Positions 1-15,420 of a stretch of DNA of 64,000 nt are shown here, piece after piece. A program made the position numbers and the translations under genes. The stretch's first letter is position 1. Each line of letters starts with the position of its first letter. The stretch comes from Urechis unicinctus (lineage: Eukaryota > Annelida > Polychaeta > Xenopneusta > Urechidae), in the NCBI GenBank assembly GCA_034190875.2, contig CM067348.1, positions 46,454,781-46,518,780 of the forward strand. Reading direction: 5' to 3'. The notes below the pieces were generated by a model. The model was not told the DNA's origin, made no database searches, and saw only the letters and a program-made list of their open reading frames with translations.

Positions 1-1170
1 TGTCGAATCCCTAAATGGTCGTCCAATCCCCTCTAGTGTACCAACTCTAGTGCCCTCTAGATCCCAAATGTGTGCGCAGTGATTATTCGAGACATGAGGC
101 CTAAAGGGGATATGAACGAGGTTAGGCTAGTAGCGGCTTTCAGAGAAATCAGGCTCAGGCGAAATTGAATAGAGCTCATGGGGGAGACCTGGCCAGCAAT
201 ATTATAAGCCATGTATGCGTCGCGAAGATCAATAACATACGATTTCCGGGATACAATTTATGTAGGTTATGGATGATGTGGATGTACACATCGGACGTAT
301 TTACGACACCACCCGCGAATGACGAAGGCGACATCAATGGCTACTTCGAAAATTACGTCAGGTCAATGAGACGACACTTGTTCCAGGTAGTCTAGCTGAA
401 CGTCGTGCGCTGGGATGCTGCAGATCATATATTCACAATAACATTATCCTGTATGGTGGCGAGTGAAATATATACCCCTGCAACCAGGCGACTGTTAAGA
501 CAGCCAGTGTCTATCAACAAGCCAGTATAGCACTGTCATTTGATTACCCCAGATTGCTATTCCTATAAGCAGAACTGTACACACATTAACTGTAAACGCG
601 ACTCTACAAGCATTTTCGTCAGTAGACAGAAAACTGTAACTATCGTTCGCCGATTTAGCCACTCCAAATTCCCGCATGGCGGATTTACAAACGAGCACGC
701 TTTGTCGAGTCAAACGAACGGGAAATGTCGTGGTCATGGCCCACACTCAGCGATTGCCGCAGCTCCGAAATCGCACTACAAACACATTGGTAGCGTTGCG
801 GCTTTCTTCTGCATAATAGTAAATAATAATTTCAAACACATTCTGAAATAGCTGTTTAAATGTCCCCGATGGCAACATTCGCCGCCCTGGTCGCGTGATG
901 TTATCGGTTAGCGAAGCTGCTGCGTGTGGCTGCTCCCTCTCGATAGCTGATTTGAGAGAAGACTTCCTGCAGCCGCAATGAAATAGAAGTTATATATGCG
1001 TCATGCTGTAGAAACTAAGGAAAAGATGATCGGCATAGACGGGAACGCCCTCTTTGTATATGTTAAAGGATGTGTATCCCTTCAACAGATTGTTCATCCA
1101 CTAGTCGACTGTCTGGTTGTTGGTTTATCTCATAATTATCCCTAAAACTGCCACGGAAACCGAATGGAAG
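1..1170. other. Unassigned sequence, no gene recognised
   Basis: Only short open frames (under about 105 codons) occur here, overlapping on both strands, and none shows a motif or composition I recognise. No repeat shared with the rest of the window was noticed. It may be intergenic DNA or the decayed flank of the retroelement remnants that follow. Confidence 0.5.
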
Positions 1171-1243
1171 GCCGGTGCATACACACGCTTAATTGGGCTG
1201 AAGGAATTCCAAGAACCCCGCTGCGCAAAGCTGGGGAAACATT
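1171..1243 (+). repeat. Left arm of an imperfect 73-bp inverted repeat
   Basis: This stretch, with the core GGTGCATACACACGCTT, matches the reverse complement of 6664-6742 at roughly 88 percent by eye with one gap. The two arms enclose about 5.4 kb that holds DIRS-like recombinase and RNase H fragments. DIRS-type elements are known to have inverted terminal repeats, so these may be the worn ends of one element. In both arms the same reading frame is open over part of the match, so a shared coding fragment is an alternative. Confidence 0.6.
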
Positions 1244-2965
1244 AAATGGCGTGACATCATTAAAAACATTAGCTAGGTGAACAAGCAATATCGAAACCGA
1301 TTACGCATTAATATGCAAAAGCGAGGAAGATAAATGGAAGCTGGCCTGGAAGGCCGGAAGGCCTGGGTGTCAGGAGTAAGGAAGAGGCAAAGAGAAGAAA
1401 AACAACAAGGCATAAACGAAAGGGTTTAAAATAGGAGGTAAGTGGGAGGGACCAAGAAGGACAGCCGAGTCCAGGCACAGCTGAGTGTGATCTCGAGAAA
1501 GAGCGCGCGGGTATTTACGACGATGGAGGTCGTAAACCCTTCGGGAGATGAGCTGAGACAGAAAAAGGGCGCACGAGGATGGCGAACGGAGAGAGCGCCA
1601 GCGGGCGATAAACACGAGAAAGGAAGGGGCTAATTACTAGCTATTAAAGACTCAATAGCACAATCATTATGATCAGGTATTTAAGCGACTGCGTGACGAT
1701 CTACCTCTAGAGGCCTATTGTTTAGATTAGGCGGGCTATGTCTGGCAGCTGGCGAGGAATAGCGGCGCGACGGGAATGTCGGGCCCTAATGTCATCCCAT
1801 GATACCAGGTTCAGGTCAACTATTTGTCCCTGTTTACGTGGTGATCTAGTCTGCGTCCCAGACTCTAGGGGTTCCGCTACGCTTCTCGCCCTATAGTCTA
1901 CGGCCAGACAAGGTCTAAAAGTGGCGCGTCCGAATATTCATTAGACACGTTCGTTGATTTTGACCTCGTGACCAATCAACACAAAGGTTGTGACCCGGAT
2001 TGACTTTAATTGCGCCTGGCTCATGAAGCTGGCTTGTGATACGCACCCTTCGGTTCCATGTGACGTCATGGACATTGTAGTGGTCTGCATCCAATGAGAA
2101 CACATTGAAGGTCTTCTGGAACTATCGGCGTCTCAAAAAAGTTCAAATTGGAACTACAACCAGCGCTTTTATCGCGTAGCTGCACGATAGTATGTTTACG
2201 TGATAGTCAGTTAAAAAGAACCAGCTGTGTGTCTGCTTCCTCGTCGACTGTGTGATAAACGGTGCCATTCAGCGTGAAACAACAAATCGGGAGTGTCGTA
2301 GAATGTGTGTGCCCGGCTCATAAAAATCACTCGGCCGGTTGGACAAGTTCTTCGGAACTTGTAGAATAGACCAATGAGAGACAACGACTCAAAAGTACCG
2401 AGAGAGACCGAGAGACACGGCTTGTGATTGGAGCATCCCAAATCTGGGATGCCTGTCCAGTTCAATCTACTATGGTCTCCCAGACCTGAAGGCGAGACTA
2501 TTGAATATCAGTAACATGTAAACAGCGCCCGCAGCCATCAGGCTGGGGGACCTTGACTAGTGGTGATCCAAGACGATTTAACTTTTGACGCGGATGACCT
2601 CAAGGCTAGGGTCACTGTCCATGGCAGATATGTTTGATGCTTCGCTAACATAACATCTCTGCAATAGCTAACGGAGCGCATGCGATTCTGCCCGGTTTTG
2701 ACCTATGGCCTTAGGGCGATAACAAGCAGCGCACGTCAAACTTAAACAAATATGAATGGAGCTTATCGGGGAAGCTAGGAAGAAAGCCCTTCTGTGTTGA
2801 GTTTCTAATGTGCCGCTAAATCAAAATCAGTTTGAGAAAATTTGCCGGAAAATGAGCGATGATCATCATTAAGGCCTAATTATTGAGTTACGTCCTGGAT
2901 GTATATTCCCACAGAGATTTTCGGTGCAGTGCTCGAGGGAACTCAAGGTTGTAGGTTCTAGCACA
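1244..2965. other. Unassigned sequence
   Basis: There is a purine-rich patch at about 1360-1640 and otherwise mixed sequence. The short open frames on both strands carry no recognisable motif. No microsatellite or clear repeat was seen. Confidence 0.45.
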
Positions 2966-3043
2966 GGGATTTGCATTGGCCTGCCGGCCGCTATCTTCTA
3001 TGTATACATAAAAGCTAGCGGCCGGCAGGCCAATGCAAATCCC
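2966..3043. repeat. Perfect inverted repeat, 27-bp stem and 24-nt loop
   Basis: Positions 2966-2992 are the exact reverse complement of 3017-3043. The stem is GC-rich and contains GCCTGCCGGCCGC. The loop (2993-3016) contains the self-complementary TATGTATACATA. The surrounding DNA is much more AT-rich. The structure could form a cruciform or a transcript hairpin. No flanking target duplication was recognised, so it cannot be assigned to a transposon family. Confidence 0.9.
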
Positions 3044-4383
3044 AGTGGGTTCTATGGTTCTGTTTGACAACCAACAGTACACGTTTCCACAACATCCAAT
3101 TTCTGCTACGCAACATGAATTGTGTTAATTTGAATGATTGATTTACTAAACAAACATCGCTGTCGGGGAATTTATGTTGCCATACTACATCTCCCAGCAT
3201 CAAAACCACAAAAAAAAACTGAAAATTGTGACACCGGGTTTTCTGTTGATATATAAATTCACCCCCGTACCTTGGTTCTTCATCAGGCTGTAACAAAATA
3301 TAGGAGATCGACAATGACTCGTCATAAAATAACAAACTTTCAATTGTTAATGTGCATGTATAAGCGTAATCCAACAATTACCGCTAAAAATCACATATTG
3401 AATACTGGAGGCAAATACTTCAAAATAATTGAGGTTCTACCGCGGGTGGTGTCTCATTATGTGGAGGTTAGTGGTGATATGCCGCTAATTTGGGTCGTTT
3501 TGGTGTTTTTTTGCATTTTGGCATACAAATGGGTCGTTATTTCTAGAAGACAGGTATATCAATGGGTCGGGTTTTTGGGCAATGACCTGGTATACCGGGT
3601 ACGTATTTTTGACAGCGACTATAGCAATGGATATTTGTTTTGTGATGGGTATCCAATACGATGCTCAACATTGGGCGTTTGCTCAAGTCCCCTGGGTTAA
3701 TGGTGGCCAGTCCTATCAGTCAGCGTGGGTGCGTTGTTTCAAAGACAAATTTTATGGCATGATAAGCAAACAGAAAGGTTAGGTCCCTACATTCTCCTTC
3801 CACTGTTTCCTGCAATATTGTCTACCTCATGGGCCGTACGTCCTGGGGCGCTCGTCGATAGCCTGTGGCCCGAGTCACACATCTGTTTATTTAGTGGCCG
3901 CTATTTAATTAACTAACTTGCCGTTACGAACCAGAGCATCGTTGGGACTGACCACAGTATCAGCAAAGTTGCGAAGCTTAATAAACGTACTTTTTCATTG
4001 TGAATCGTTAGTTTGGTATATGGATGGGTCCCTTGTAGCCCCTCGAGGTGGTCTAGATATGATTTGTGATCATTAATCATGGTATATGTATTGGTGACCC
4101 TTTTTAAAAAAATTGTATACATATTGGTCTTTTTCAGATGTAAGTGGGCAGCAAGGGATACTTTTTAATTTATAACTTTATTATACAATATCACATAAGA
4201 ATCGTAGTTCGTTAACTTAAGTGCAAAATGATCATCAATATTATGTACTATGGCATATCAAAGAATAATCTATAAAATATAACCCAAGGAGCCAATGGTA
4301 TTCAATAGAGTAGGTTAGTTGTAAAATTATTAATAACGGAGGTTTTAGCTGTGGGAGGCAGAGGAGAGATGGAAGTGGTAGAC
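3044..4383. other. Unassigned AT-rich sequence
   Basis: The longest open frame (3272-3700, plus strand) encodes 142 residues with no recognised motif. A partly overlapping frame (3582-3782) is equally featureless. I see no splice pattern joining them and treat both as probably chance frames. Confidence 0.4.
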
Positions 4384-4737
4384 TCAACTCTTCAAGTCGC
4401 CTAGAATTTTGATAGCCTCCCCTGGAAGACCCTGGTGCAATGCCCCAGAGGCGCCGCCCCGCCGGATACTATGACCCGAGTAGAGGTCAGGGTTGGAGAT
4501 GATGGTGCCCAATATTTCCCGGAGCTCGGAGATAAAAACCTTGTACAACAGAGGGGCTGGGCATTCCCTATCACCGGGCCTTGTCATGAGAGCGGGGCCC
4601 TGAAGTGAGGCGTTACATGTGCAGCAGAATACGTGCGTCACTGTAACACCCGCTGATAGTGCTGAATAGTTTTGGACCAGCGAATTTGTGCTACGACCCC
4701 GTGGCTTAGGCCGCCAGAATGTACAATGAAATCGCAC
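4384..4737 (-). pseudogene. DIRS-like tyrosine recombinase, C-terminal fragment
   Basis: The 117-codon minus-strand frame contains HSIRRGGASGALHQGLPGE followed by IKILGDLKS. This is the box II region (H-x-x-R plus helix) typical of tyrosine recombinases of DIRS-like retroelements. The box I arginine is not recognisable and the frame stops right after GDLKS, where family members usually read GDW plus a few residues before the catalytic tyrosine. It is therefore a truncated, mutated remnant. The RNase H remnant 1.3 kb away is on the opposite strand, so the two do not form one intact element in the present arrangement. A Crypton- or phage-type recombinase is the main alternative. Confidence 0.75.
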
Positions 4738-5990
4738 CGTCTGAAGGCTTAAGAAGGCTTTAAAAAGCAGCCAAAAGCCGTAAAAGTGTGTGGGGAGGGG
4801 GGCGATGTTCGTAGGACTTTCTGATCATCGTGAAGAATAAAACCAAACAAGCAGCCCAGAAGCATTTATTTTGCGGGGACGTTAGGTCAAGCTTTGATCT
4901 AACGGCGAGGAGGATGTCAGGGGGAATCAAGCGCTTACGCTTAACAGAGGTGCCTTTGTCTTTGGCTATTCAGAGGACAGCGACCAGTTATCATCAATGG
5001 GGTCAAGGAAACCTAATTCTAAGTGCATTATTCTAATTACATCGAGGTTCTGCTTGACGAAGCTGAATGCAACTCTGTCTGCAAAGTGTGCCGCATATCT
5101 ACAAATCGTGGTGGTGGATTTTGTTGATGTCGTTCCAGAAAAGTTAGGAAGGACCTTTCTGTTGCTCCGATAGCATTGTTTTTGGCCTATGATAAAAAAA
5201 AACTTTGATAGGCAAATACTAAGTCATTCAGCTCTGCTTCAATTTCATATAGGACTGAATCTGTTTGAAGACTGACTGATATGATGAAAAGGACATGTGT
5301 CGATTCTGTCGTTAAAATTTATGAGTTGAAGTAATCATCCTGAGCGCATTCGAAAATGAGTACAGATTTCGTCATGAAGCCCATTGATTTCATTTGGGGC
5401 CCGCTTCTGAAACTCCCTTGAAGGAATATATGGTTAATTTCCTCAATATAGGTTCTTCGACAGATGTATAGACGACTTCGATTTTAAATAGCACATGAAA
5501 ATACTATACCTGCCCTCGGTCTGATGACATGCGTTCCTGGTCCGCGACATTCAATGTCATCGCTTTAATGCTTATCTGTTTGAACATTTAGGGTAAGGGT
5601 TTTGATACAAGTGTGTAATCATCAACAAGCATGGAGGTTTCTGATTGGACAAGGGCGTTTACAACAAGATGACGACGCAGATTACGTTTGCAAACTGCAC
5701 AATACATTTAATGTGTGCAATATTGAGGGTGACACACGCGACCACCACTGTGACCTTTGTCTTTGGCTATTCAGAGGACAGCGACCAGTTATCGTCAATG
5801 GGGTCAGGAAACCTACGTTACACTCCTCAAAATAAGGGTTGTTGCAGGGTTCCAATGGTTCAATATGGTACTCAAATATGGCACAATGTTTGGTCTTAGG
5901 TTACATATAGAACCAAACCGATTTTGATCGTACTGTTTACCACTCGCACCAGACTGATTTTGATCGTACTGTATACCACTCCTTAGAACT
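4738..5990. repeat. Unassigned stretch with a ~60-bp direct repeat
   Basis: The segment at about 4955-5016 (core CTTTGGCTATTCAGAGGACA) recurs at about 5754-5813 with only a few differences. The two copies are about 798 bp apart in the same orientation. A second, shorter tandem pair of about 40 bp sits at about 5907-5985, with the shared core GATTTTGATCGTACTGT. No gene is recognised. Split direct repeats occur in some tyrosine-recombinase retroelements, but a simple old duplication explains this equally well. Confidence 0.6.
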
Positions 5991-5991
5991 T

Positions 5992-6485
5992 CTGGCCTTA
6001 GTTGTGTGCGCTAAGCTACGGGGGCCTTTATTGGAGCGTCAACGCTTAATGTTAGTCGTGGATAACGAGGCCGTATCACCGCTTTGAACTCAAGTCGTTC
6101 CTGTTCGCCTTACATACAGCGTTTGTTGATCTACTCCAGCCTTTGGTTCTCCGGTATACATAATAAACTGGCCGACCATCTTAGCGGGTGGCACTTGTAC
6201 CCGGACCATCAATACGAGTTCAACAGACTATCCACTTTGCCTCCCACCTCAAACGGCTTCTATGGCATTCGTGTTGAATCCGACCCTTCATTCGGCCTCC
6301 GTCGAGGCTTATCGCGCAGGCAGTCTTACGACCTGCTTCAGCACCGCGGTAGTTGGTTCTCCGACTTAATCAGCGCTTTCTCTCGTCCACTCATCAGCAG
6401 TGCATTTCAGTCACTCAAACCTTGTGTCACGGTTTGTTGCCTTGATACTGCTTCAGACAATGCTATCGTTTCGACCCCCTATTAA
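5992..6485 (+). pseudogene. DIRS-like RNase H / pol remnant
   Basis: The upstream frame reads LLERQRLMLVVDNEAV and hits a stop at 6085-6087. A second frame, starting near 6084, continues with SGIHNKLADHLSGWHLYP. The D-N-x-A-V element and the HNKLADHLS element are the last two RNase H blocks of DIRS-like and related retroelements. The remnant is therefore frame-shifted and disrupted. The rest of the second frame, to 6485, is not recognised. It lies inside the inverted-repeat pair at 1171 and 6742. Confidence 0.7.
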
Positions 6486-6663
6486 ACATTTGTTATCCAT
6501 TTACGCTTGTTGTAATGTTCTTCCCTCCTCTTTCTTCTTCTCGCCCACGTCTTCTCCTTCATTGGCCGGTCCCTTGGCGGCCTTCCTGACCATCTCTCAT
6601 TTTTCCATTCAGCTGTCGTTGTCTCTCTGTTCTTCTTTGCCTTTTCCCTACTCAAAACACCCG

Positions 6664-6742
6664 ACATGTTTGCCCCAGCTCTGCACAGCGTGGTTCTTGG
6701 ACTTCATTAAGCCCAATAAAGCGTGTGTATGCACCGGGCTTA
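6664..6742 (-). repeat. Right arm of the imperfect inverted repeat
   Basis: Read on the minus strand, this stretch aligns with 1171-1243. It is the only sequence near the RNase H remnant that is shared with the left side of this region, so it is a candidate terminal repeat of a degenerate DIRS-like element of about 5.6 kb. Confidence 0.6.
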
Positions 6743-8362
6743 CTTTGGGTTTCCTTGTGAGGTTTGGGGGTAATTGCTTCCATAAAGTTAAGTGAATACA
6801 GACCACCAATTACAAAACTGCATGGACACAGAGAGGTATATAAATGTGGAAACCAGTCAGAGGTGGCACCAGAAACAGCACAAACTCTAGGCCCGGTAGT
6901 AAGTGGGAGCCCTTCAGTATCTGAAAATCGCACACCTTTAAGGAAATATCCCATTGCATGCCGAGATTCAGCCGACGTCGATCAATGTAAGTTGGTTTAA
7001 ACTAATTTCGGACGAAGGCTTCATCTTATGAACACACCATTGGAATCTGTGAGAATGAGACTAACTAAAATAAAGACAAGGCAAATATTAGGGATGGTTG
7101 GGGCTGCTGATATCCGCATAAGAGTATGATCCTACTAGCTCCGCGGAAGGAGACTTAAAATTGTTTTAGATGATGATGTAAATAAGATATTGCTGTGAAA
7201 AACGCGCTCTTGTAGCCATGCCTCACATTTTCTAATGGTACGTCGCTTATTTCTTGTTTGCAGCAGATATTGATAACAAGTGTATTTTGATCATCTGTGT
7301 CAATGGGTGCCAAAGTTGTTCTTCGCGCCTCCAAACCGACCCCAGGTTTTGTATGGATGTTAACTTGTTAGCTGGAATAATTCATGGTGTCTAATGACGA
7401 CAAGCGGAACATATTCGATCGTAGACTAAATGATGAGCCGAAAGGTTGATAGCTTCTTCAGTAAGAGAAGGCAATGGGTGAACGAAATAAATTTGGTACC
7501 AAATGATTACAGACGCATAATCAAATGATGTATCTGTAATTACACCCGGCATAGGCTATGATCTATTCAAATGTATGCATTAATTACATCAAATATTTCG
7601 ATGTTAAACGTATATTTTAGATAACCGATTTGTTGCATGGCACATTTGTACACTGACCAATTGGCGGACCAGTCAAATATACTTCTTTAAATAGTTCATA
7701 TGTGAAACCGGTGGTCGACGCGAGGTGCGCCACGAACATATCCCTGCGTGTCCGACGCTGCTGCTGTGGCCTATTTCACGTAACCGGCCGACGGTAGTCC
7801 CAAGATGACTATCCTACCAGAAACGACTTAGTTAAAACGTCCAAGTTAATAGTCGACTAAAGCGTTTCACGAACGATTTCGGTTGCCGACTTAACAACGT
7901 CGATTATGCCTAGCCAACTACGCGCGTTGCCAGGGGATTTCCCAGAGAAACCCGGGATTCCCACATTTGTTATCATCTATTAGCGACACTGAGTTGAAAG
8001 TGGATTTTTTATCTTCCAGGAGCAATTTATTTTCTTGAGGTTCTGAGGGATAATTAACTGTGTAGTTGCTTAATTGGGCTTCGGTCCCTGTAATGTTAAT
8101 ATGTGATACAGGAGATCGTCAGCAATAAAATCGCGTTTGTGCAGCACGTGTGCCTCTTTTTTATTGGTGGGAACGGTGCCATATTTAAGGAGTCGTAAAA
8201 GTATACTGCATTGAGGATCAAGCCTCTGCATGGTGACGCCATAACTGCTCGCGGCTTAAATAAGTTTTCGCTTTGTTTGTAAGCCGATGTCGAAGCTCAG
8301 CGCATTGAGTCCGCTTATCAGTACTGCGCATATGACTTCGGTCGAATAAATGTCCTCTGAAT
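6743..8362. other. Unassigned sequence
   Basis: The open frames are short and carry no recognised motif. No microsatellite or shared repeat was seen. Confidence 0.45.
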
Positions 8363-9050
8363 CTAAAGATAGTGAGGCAAGCTTATCTGATCACGAGGGA
8401 AGACAGATAACTTGCTTGCTACAGTGGCGGGAATAGTGCACATGGATTCATGCATGATTTCGTCTTCCGATTCACCTGACTGAGAGATAAGCGATGGGAT
8501 AATGAATGGCGCGTCGTGAAACTCAACCCGAAGTGTTGTGGCTAACCGCGTTGACGGCTTGCTAATTACTACAGGATGATGAATCGCTGATAACAAGTCC
8601 GGCTTGTCCGGTCGCAATTGAGGGGAGTTAGAAGAAAACAGTGAAATTGTCGTAAGGGAAAGCGGATATTTAAGGGTGTTAGTAACAGGGGTGAACGTGT
8701 CAAGATCGGGAAAACGATCGATGACGTCATTAGCATTGGTGCGGGTGATGTCATAGCGGCGTCGACTTAACGCGTCTGGTACAATGTTGTCCTTCCCTTT
8801 AACATGACGCACTTCAAATTGAAATTGCCATATGAATGTGACCCCTCTTGCTAGTCTACCCTGAGGCTGCTTTATCCCTAATATCCATTTGAGGGCTAAA
8901 TGATCAGTATGTTATCGGAATTTCTGTCCATCAATATACACTCTGAAGCGCTGAATACCATATACTACAGCAAGAAGTTCCCGTTCTGTAGTTGAATAAT
9001 TTGCTTCAGATTTAGTGAGACCTCTACCTGAAAACCCTATCGGTCGTAGC
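8363..9050 (-). pseudogene. Ty3/Gypsy RNase H and linker fragment
   Basis: On the minus strand from about 9050 the translation reads GLTKSEANYSTTERELLAVV, then a TDHLALKW element, and then FEVRHVKGKDNIVPDALSR. This is the second half of a Ty3/Gypsy RNase H ending in the ADALSR-type motif before integrase. An in-frame stop replaces a codon just before TDH (8912-8914), so the copy is dead. No RT lies upstream and no integrase downstream: only about 150 residues of unassigned linker follow, to 8363. The fragment is unrelated in detail to the intact Gypsy at 14.4-22.6 kb. Its upstream edge abuts the (TA)n tract at 9.1 kb. Confidence 0.85.
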
Positions 9051-9127
9051 CAACAGTATCTATTAGTATAGGGTGTGAAAGGGGCCAGGTGCGGGATCCC
9101 GCAAGATCAGCGGTGGCTTAATATGTT

Positions 9128-9560
<433 letters not shown>

Positions 9561-9619
9561 TATCGCAAATGCTCATCATATATTATTGCTTAATTCAATT
9601 GCTTGTCCGAAACTTTCAG

Positions 9620-13070
<3,451 letters not shown>

Positions 13071-13078
<8 letters not shown>

Positions 13079-13218
13079 AACATATGATGTGCGTGTCCTC
13101 GGTTAGATAGTGTAAAACATACGATATGCGTGTCCTCGGTTAGATAGTGTAAAACATGTGATATGCGTGTCCTCGGTTAGATAGTGTGAACAATATGATG
13201 TGCGTGTCCTCGGTTTGA
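13071..13218. repeat. 37-bp minisatellite, four units
   Basis: The units begin at 13071, 13108, 13145 and 13182, an exact 37-bp period. Each contains TAGTGTAAAACAT (GTGTGAACAAT in the last) and GCGTGTCCTCGGTT. The first unit supplies the stop codon of the upstream SET gene. The GTCCTCGGTT core recurs once more near 13369. The units are adjacent with no spacers, so this is not CRISPR. Confidence 0.95.
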
Positions 13219-13250
13219 TAGGAAATTTCTCTCAATTAATTACTAGTATT

Positions 13251-13256
13251 AATAAA
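13251..13256 (+). terminator. AATAAA poly(A) signal for the SET gene
   Basis: A canonical AATAAA lies 173 nt after the stop codon at 13076-13078, just past the minisatellite, and a T-rich stretch follows. Position and strand fit 3'-end formation of the SET transcript. The hexamer alone is weak evidence in AT-rich DNA. Confidence 0.5.
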
Positions 13257-13391
13257 GTTTTTAGTCGCTTAACTAAATCACATATTATATTCAGATGAAT
13301 TTCCGTCAGTGTCATGTTCAATAACGGCCATTATAAATTGTCCTCGTTTGAATAGCAAAATTGCACTGTCCTCGGTTGGCACCTTACACAG

Positions 13392-13394
<3 letters not shown>

Positions 13395-13482
<88 letters not shown>

Positions 13483-13489
13483 TGTGTGT
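13395..13489. repeat. (TG)n microsatellite at the end of a repeat copy
   Basis: About 95 bp of nearly pure TG/CA. It directly adjoins the outer end of the minus-strand repeat copy at 13490-14406. The related copy at 35.3-35.7 kb ends in (TA)n at the equivalent place. Confidence 0.97.
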
Positions 13490-14406
13490 TTGTCCGTAGC
13501 ACGACAAAAGTACGTAATTGCGTTTGGTGTTCATTTGTCATCGAATTATCGGCTGCAATAACAACCACACGCTGAAACCTAGCTCCCATTAGCGGCAGTC
13601 AGTGTTTATCATGCGCTGCATGTCTTACGTGAGCGACTCTGTCAACACTAAAACGCCTTGTTAGCATTGTGGCGTCTCTGAGCCGACGCTTAGTGTGAGC
13701 TATGTGTGTATAGTATGTCAGATAATTTGTCTCACAAACAAAATGCACTGGTAAACTGTGATGTCAAGCATCAATATATGGCGTTACTAATGAGCAGTGT
13801 TGTCTTTTTAAACGACTCTTGCGGATAGCTCAGTAAAGAGATTACATGGTCAATCTGCTATGAAAACTGTTGCAGCCATAGTATCTGGAAACCACACGCG
13901 GTGCGCAGTAGATAAACAGAAACATTGGAAAGTGATACTATATAAGTATGCGCATATTGCTGCTTAAACAAAGGGATTGGTTTGATGTATTCAATACAGA
14001 ATGTGGGGCAGTTCTATGTAACTGCGCCGCTACATTCGTTACATTGCCAACAGGTACCTGCGCTTAGTCACCGGAATTTAATTTTCTTGTGGTAATTACT
14101 CCTTTTCACAGGGAGATAAAAGCTATTGAAGAAGGACGAAAAATCAGAAGCAGGGGATAAATTGGATAGTTCCTCCTTTTTTAGTAGTTTCTGACCGCCA
14201 TGCAACGATCTCATTGGATTCAGGGTTGCACAAACCCACAATATGCGTTAGTGATATAAGGGATTCGATTACATTACCTGAAATATTGCCAATATAATTT
14301 ACCTGGGACACCGCCTCACAGGTGCGAACATTTGTCAGAGGTTGATGCATAGTTAACAAGCTCCCTGTTTTCAGGGCATCACGTTTCAGCTTACTCGTGG
14401 GGTTAT
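13490..14406 (-). repeat. Shortened copy of the 28.9-35.7 kb repeat, interrupted by the Gypsy element
   Basis: The reverse complement of 14406-14144 matches 28945-29215, including a short open frame: SLTHIVG here and SLTHSVG there, followed by a shared NEI-AWR element. The reverse complement of about 13890-13490 matches 32040-32130 and 35230-35690. The middle of the longer copy is missing, so this looks like an internal-deletion derivative. Its head is cut exactly at the left LTR end (14407), so the Gypsy element inserted at or beside it. No transposase or terminal inverted repeat was identified. Confidence 0.7.
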
Positions 14407-15229
14407 TGGGGTAAGGCTAAGATATTATTGTTTCTTCTCTTATTGCGCGTTCTTTTTTACTTCCCTTTACCAACACGTTTTAAGGTGCACAGGTAAATGA
14501 AGGACTCCGTTTTCAAACTAAAGTTGGTTTATTTCTTATTTCACTTCCACAAGCACAATCACTCCACAAGCACAGTGAGTCTCTTTCAAAGCCTATCGGG
14601 TAGTTGACGAGCGTCAGCCTCTTTTGGAGTCTGGTTGTCTTCCCTCTGTGGCTTCGATGGACGTCTGTGGACTTCTGCGGAGCTGCTGCGGGACTGGAGC
14701 GTTGAGGCGCTATTTGGTGGGTCTTTTATACGCTAGAATCTACTTAATTACTTCCAATAAAGATAATAAATAATTCACCACACGACATTTATCTACCTCT
14801 TCCACGCATGCATTCTACGAGAGATTCGAGGACAAAGCACTAAAAATGTTTTACGAGGGATGCTAAAATAAAGCAATCACGCAGCACATGAGGATTTCCG
14901 AGGACAAATGCATCAAAATGCCATATAAAGCGTAGCCGATTTAATCAAGATAGGGGATTCCGAGGACAAAAGCATTAACTTGGCATATAAAGCACATAAA
15001 ACAGTTCCCAATTAACAAAGAAAGGGAAATTTGACTGCCACGCATACATCACTCGGCCATCAATGTCGAATAACAAAGGAAGAACATTACTCGTAAATAA
15101 GCTAGATGAGTAAGCCATGGTACAGATAAAAGTCTCTCCCTCTGTGCAATAACATCACGCTTAATTATATCCATAAATCTCGTACTTTATTACTTTCCTA
15201 ACTAGCAGCTCAAAAATTGGATCGTAACA
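14407..15229 (-). repeat. 3' LTR of the Gypsy element
   Basis: Nearly identical to 21782-22606. On the minus strand it begins TGTTACGATCC and ends CTTACCCCA. It holds TATAAAA (14724-14730) and AATAAA (14528-14533). Three imperfect copies of a GATTCCGAGGACAAA motif (near 14825, 14893 and 14954), each followed by a related GCAT/ATATAAAGC stretch, may be repeated promoter-upstream elements in U3. Confidence 0.96.
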
Positions 15230-15239
15230 TTCCTCCCAT
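15230..15239 (-). other. Polypurine tract of the Gypsy element
   Basis: On the minus strand the sequence just before the 3' LTR reads ATGGGAGGAA, followed by TGTTACG. Its position and purine content fit the primer for plus-strand DNA synthesis. Confidence 0.8.
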
Positions 15240-15420
15240 GGCAAGGAGTTTGAAAATACTTCCATAAGTATTTCTAACTAGCACAAATTTCAAAATACAA
15301 TTCAAACATACTATACAATATAGGAAATTTGCATTTTATTAATAATAATTCATGTATCCAATATAAACGTTATACAGTTACAATCAAACCAATTATCCAA
15401 TATTACAAATGACCAATCAA

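Noticed and set aside
3272..3700. 142-codon plus-strand frame
   Set aside because: No motif, no paralogue in the window and no convincing splice sites. Chance length is plausible.
13278..13589. Cys/Val or Thr/His repeat frames
   Set aside because: These are translation of (TG)n in various frames.
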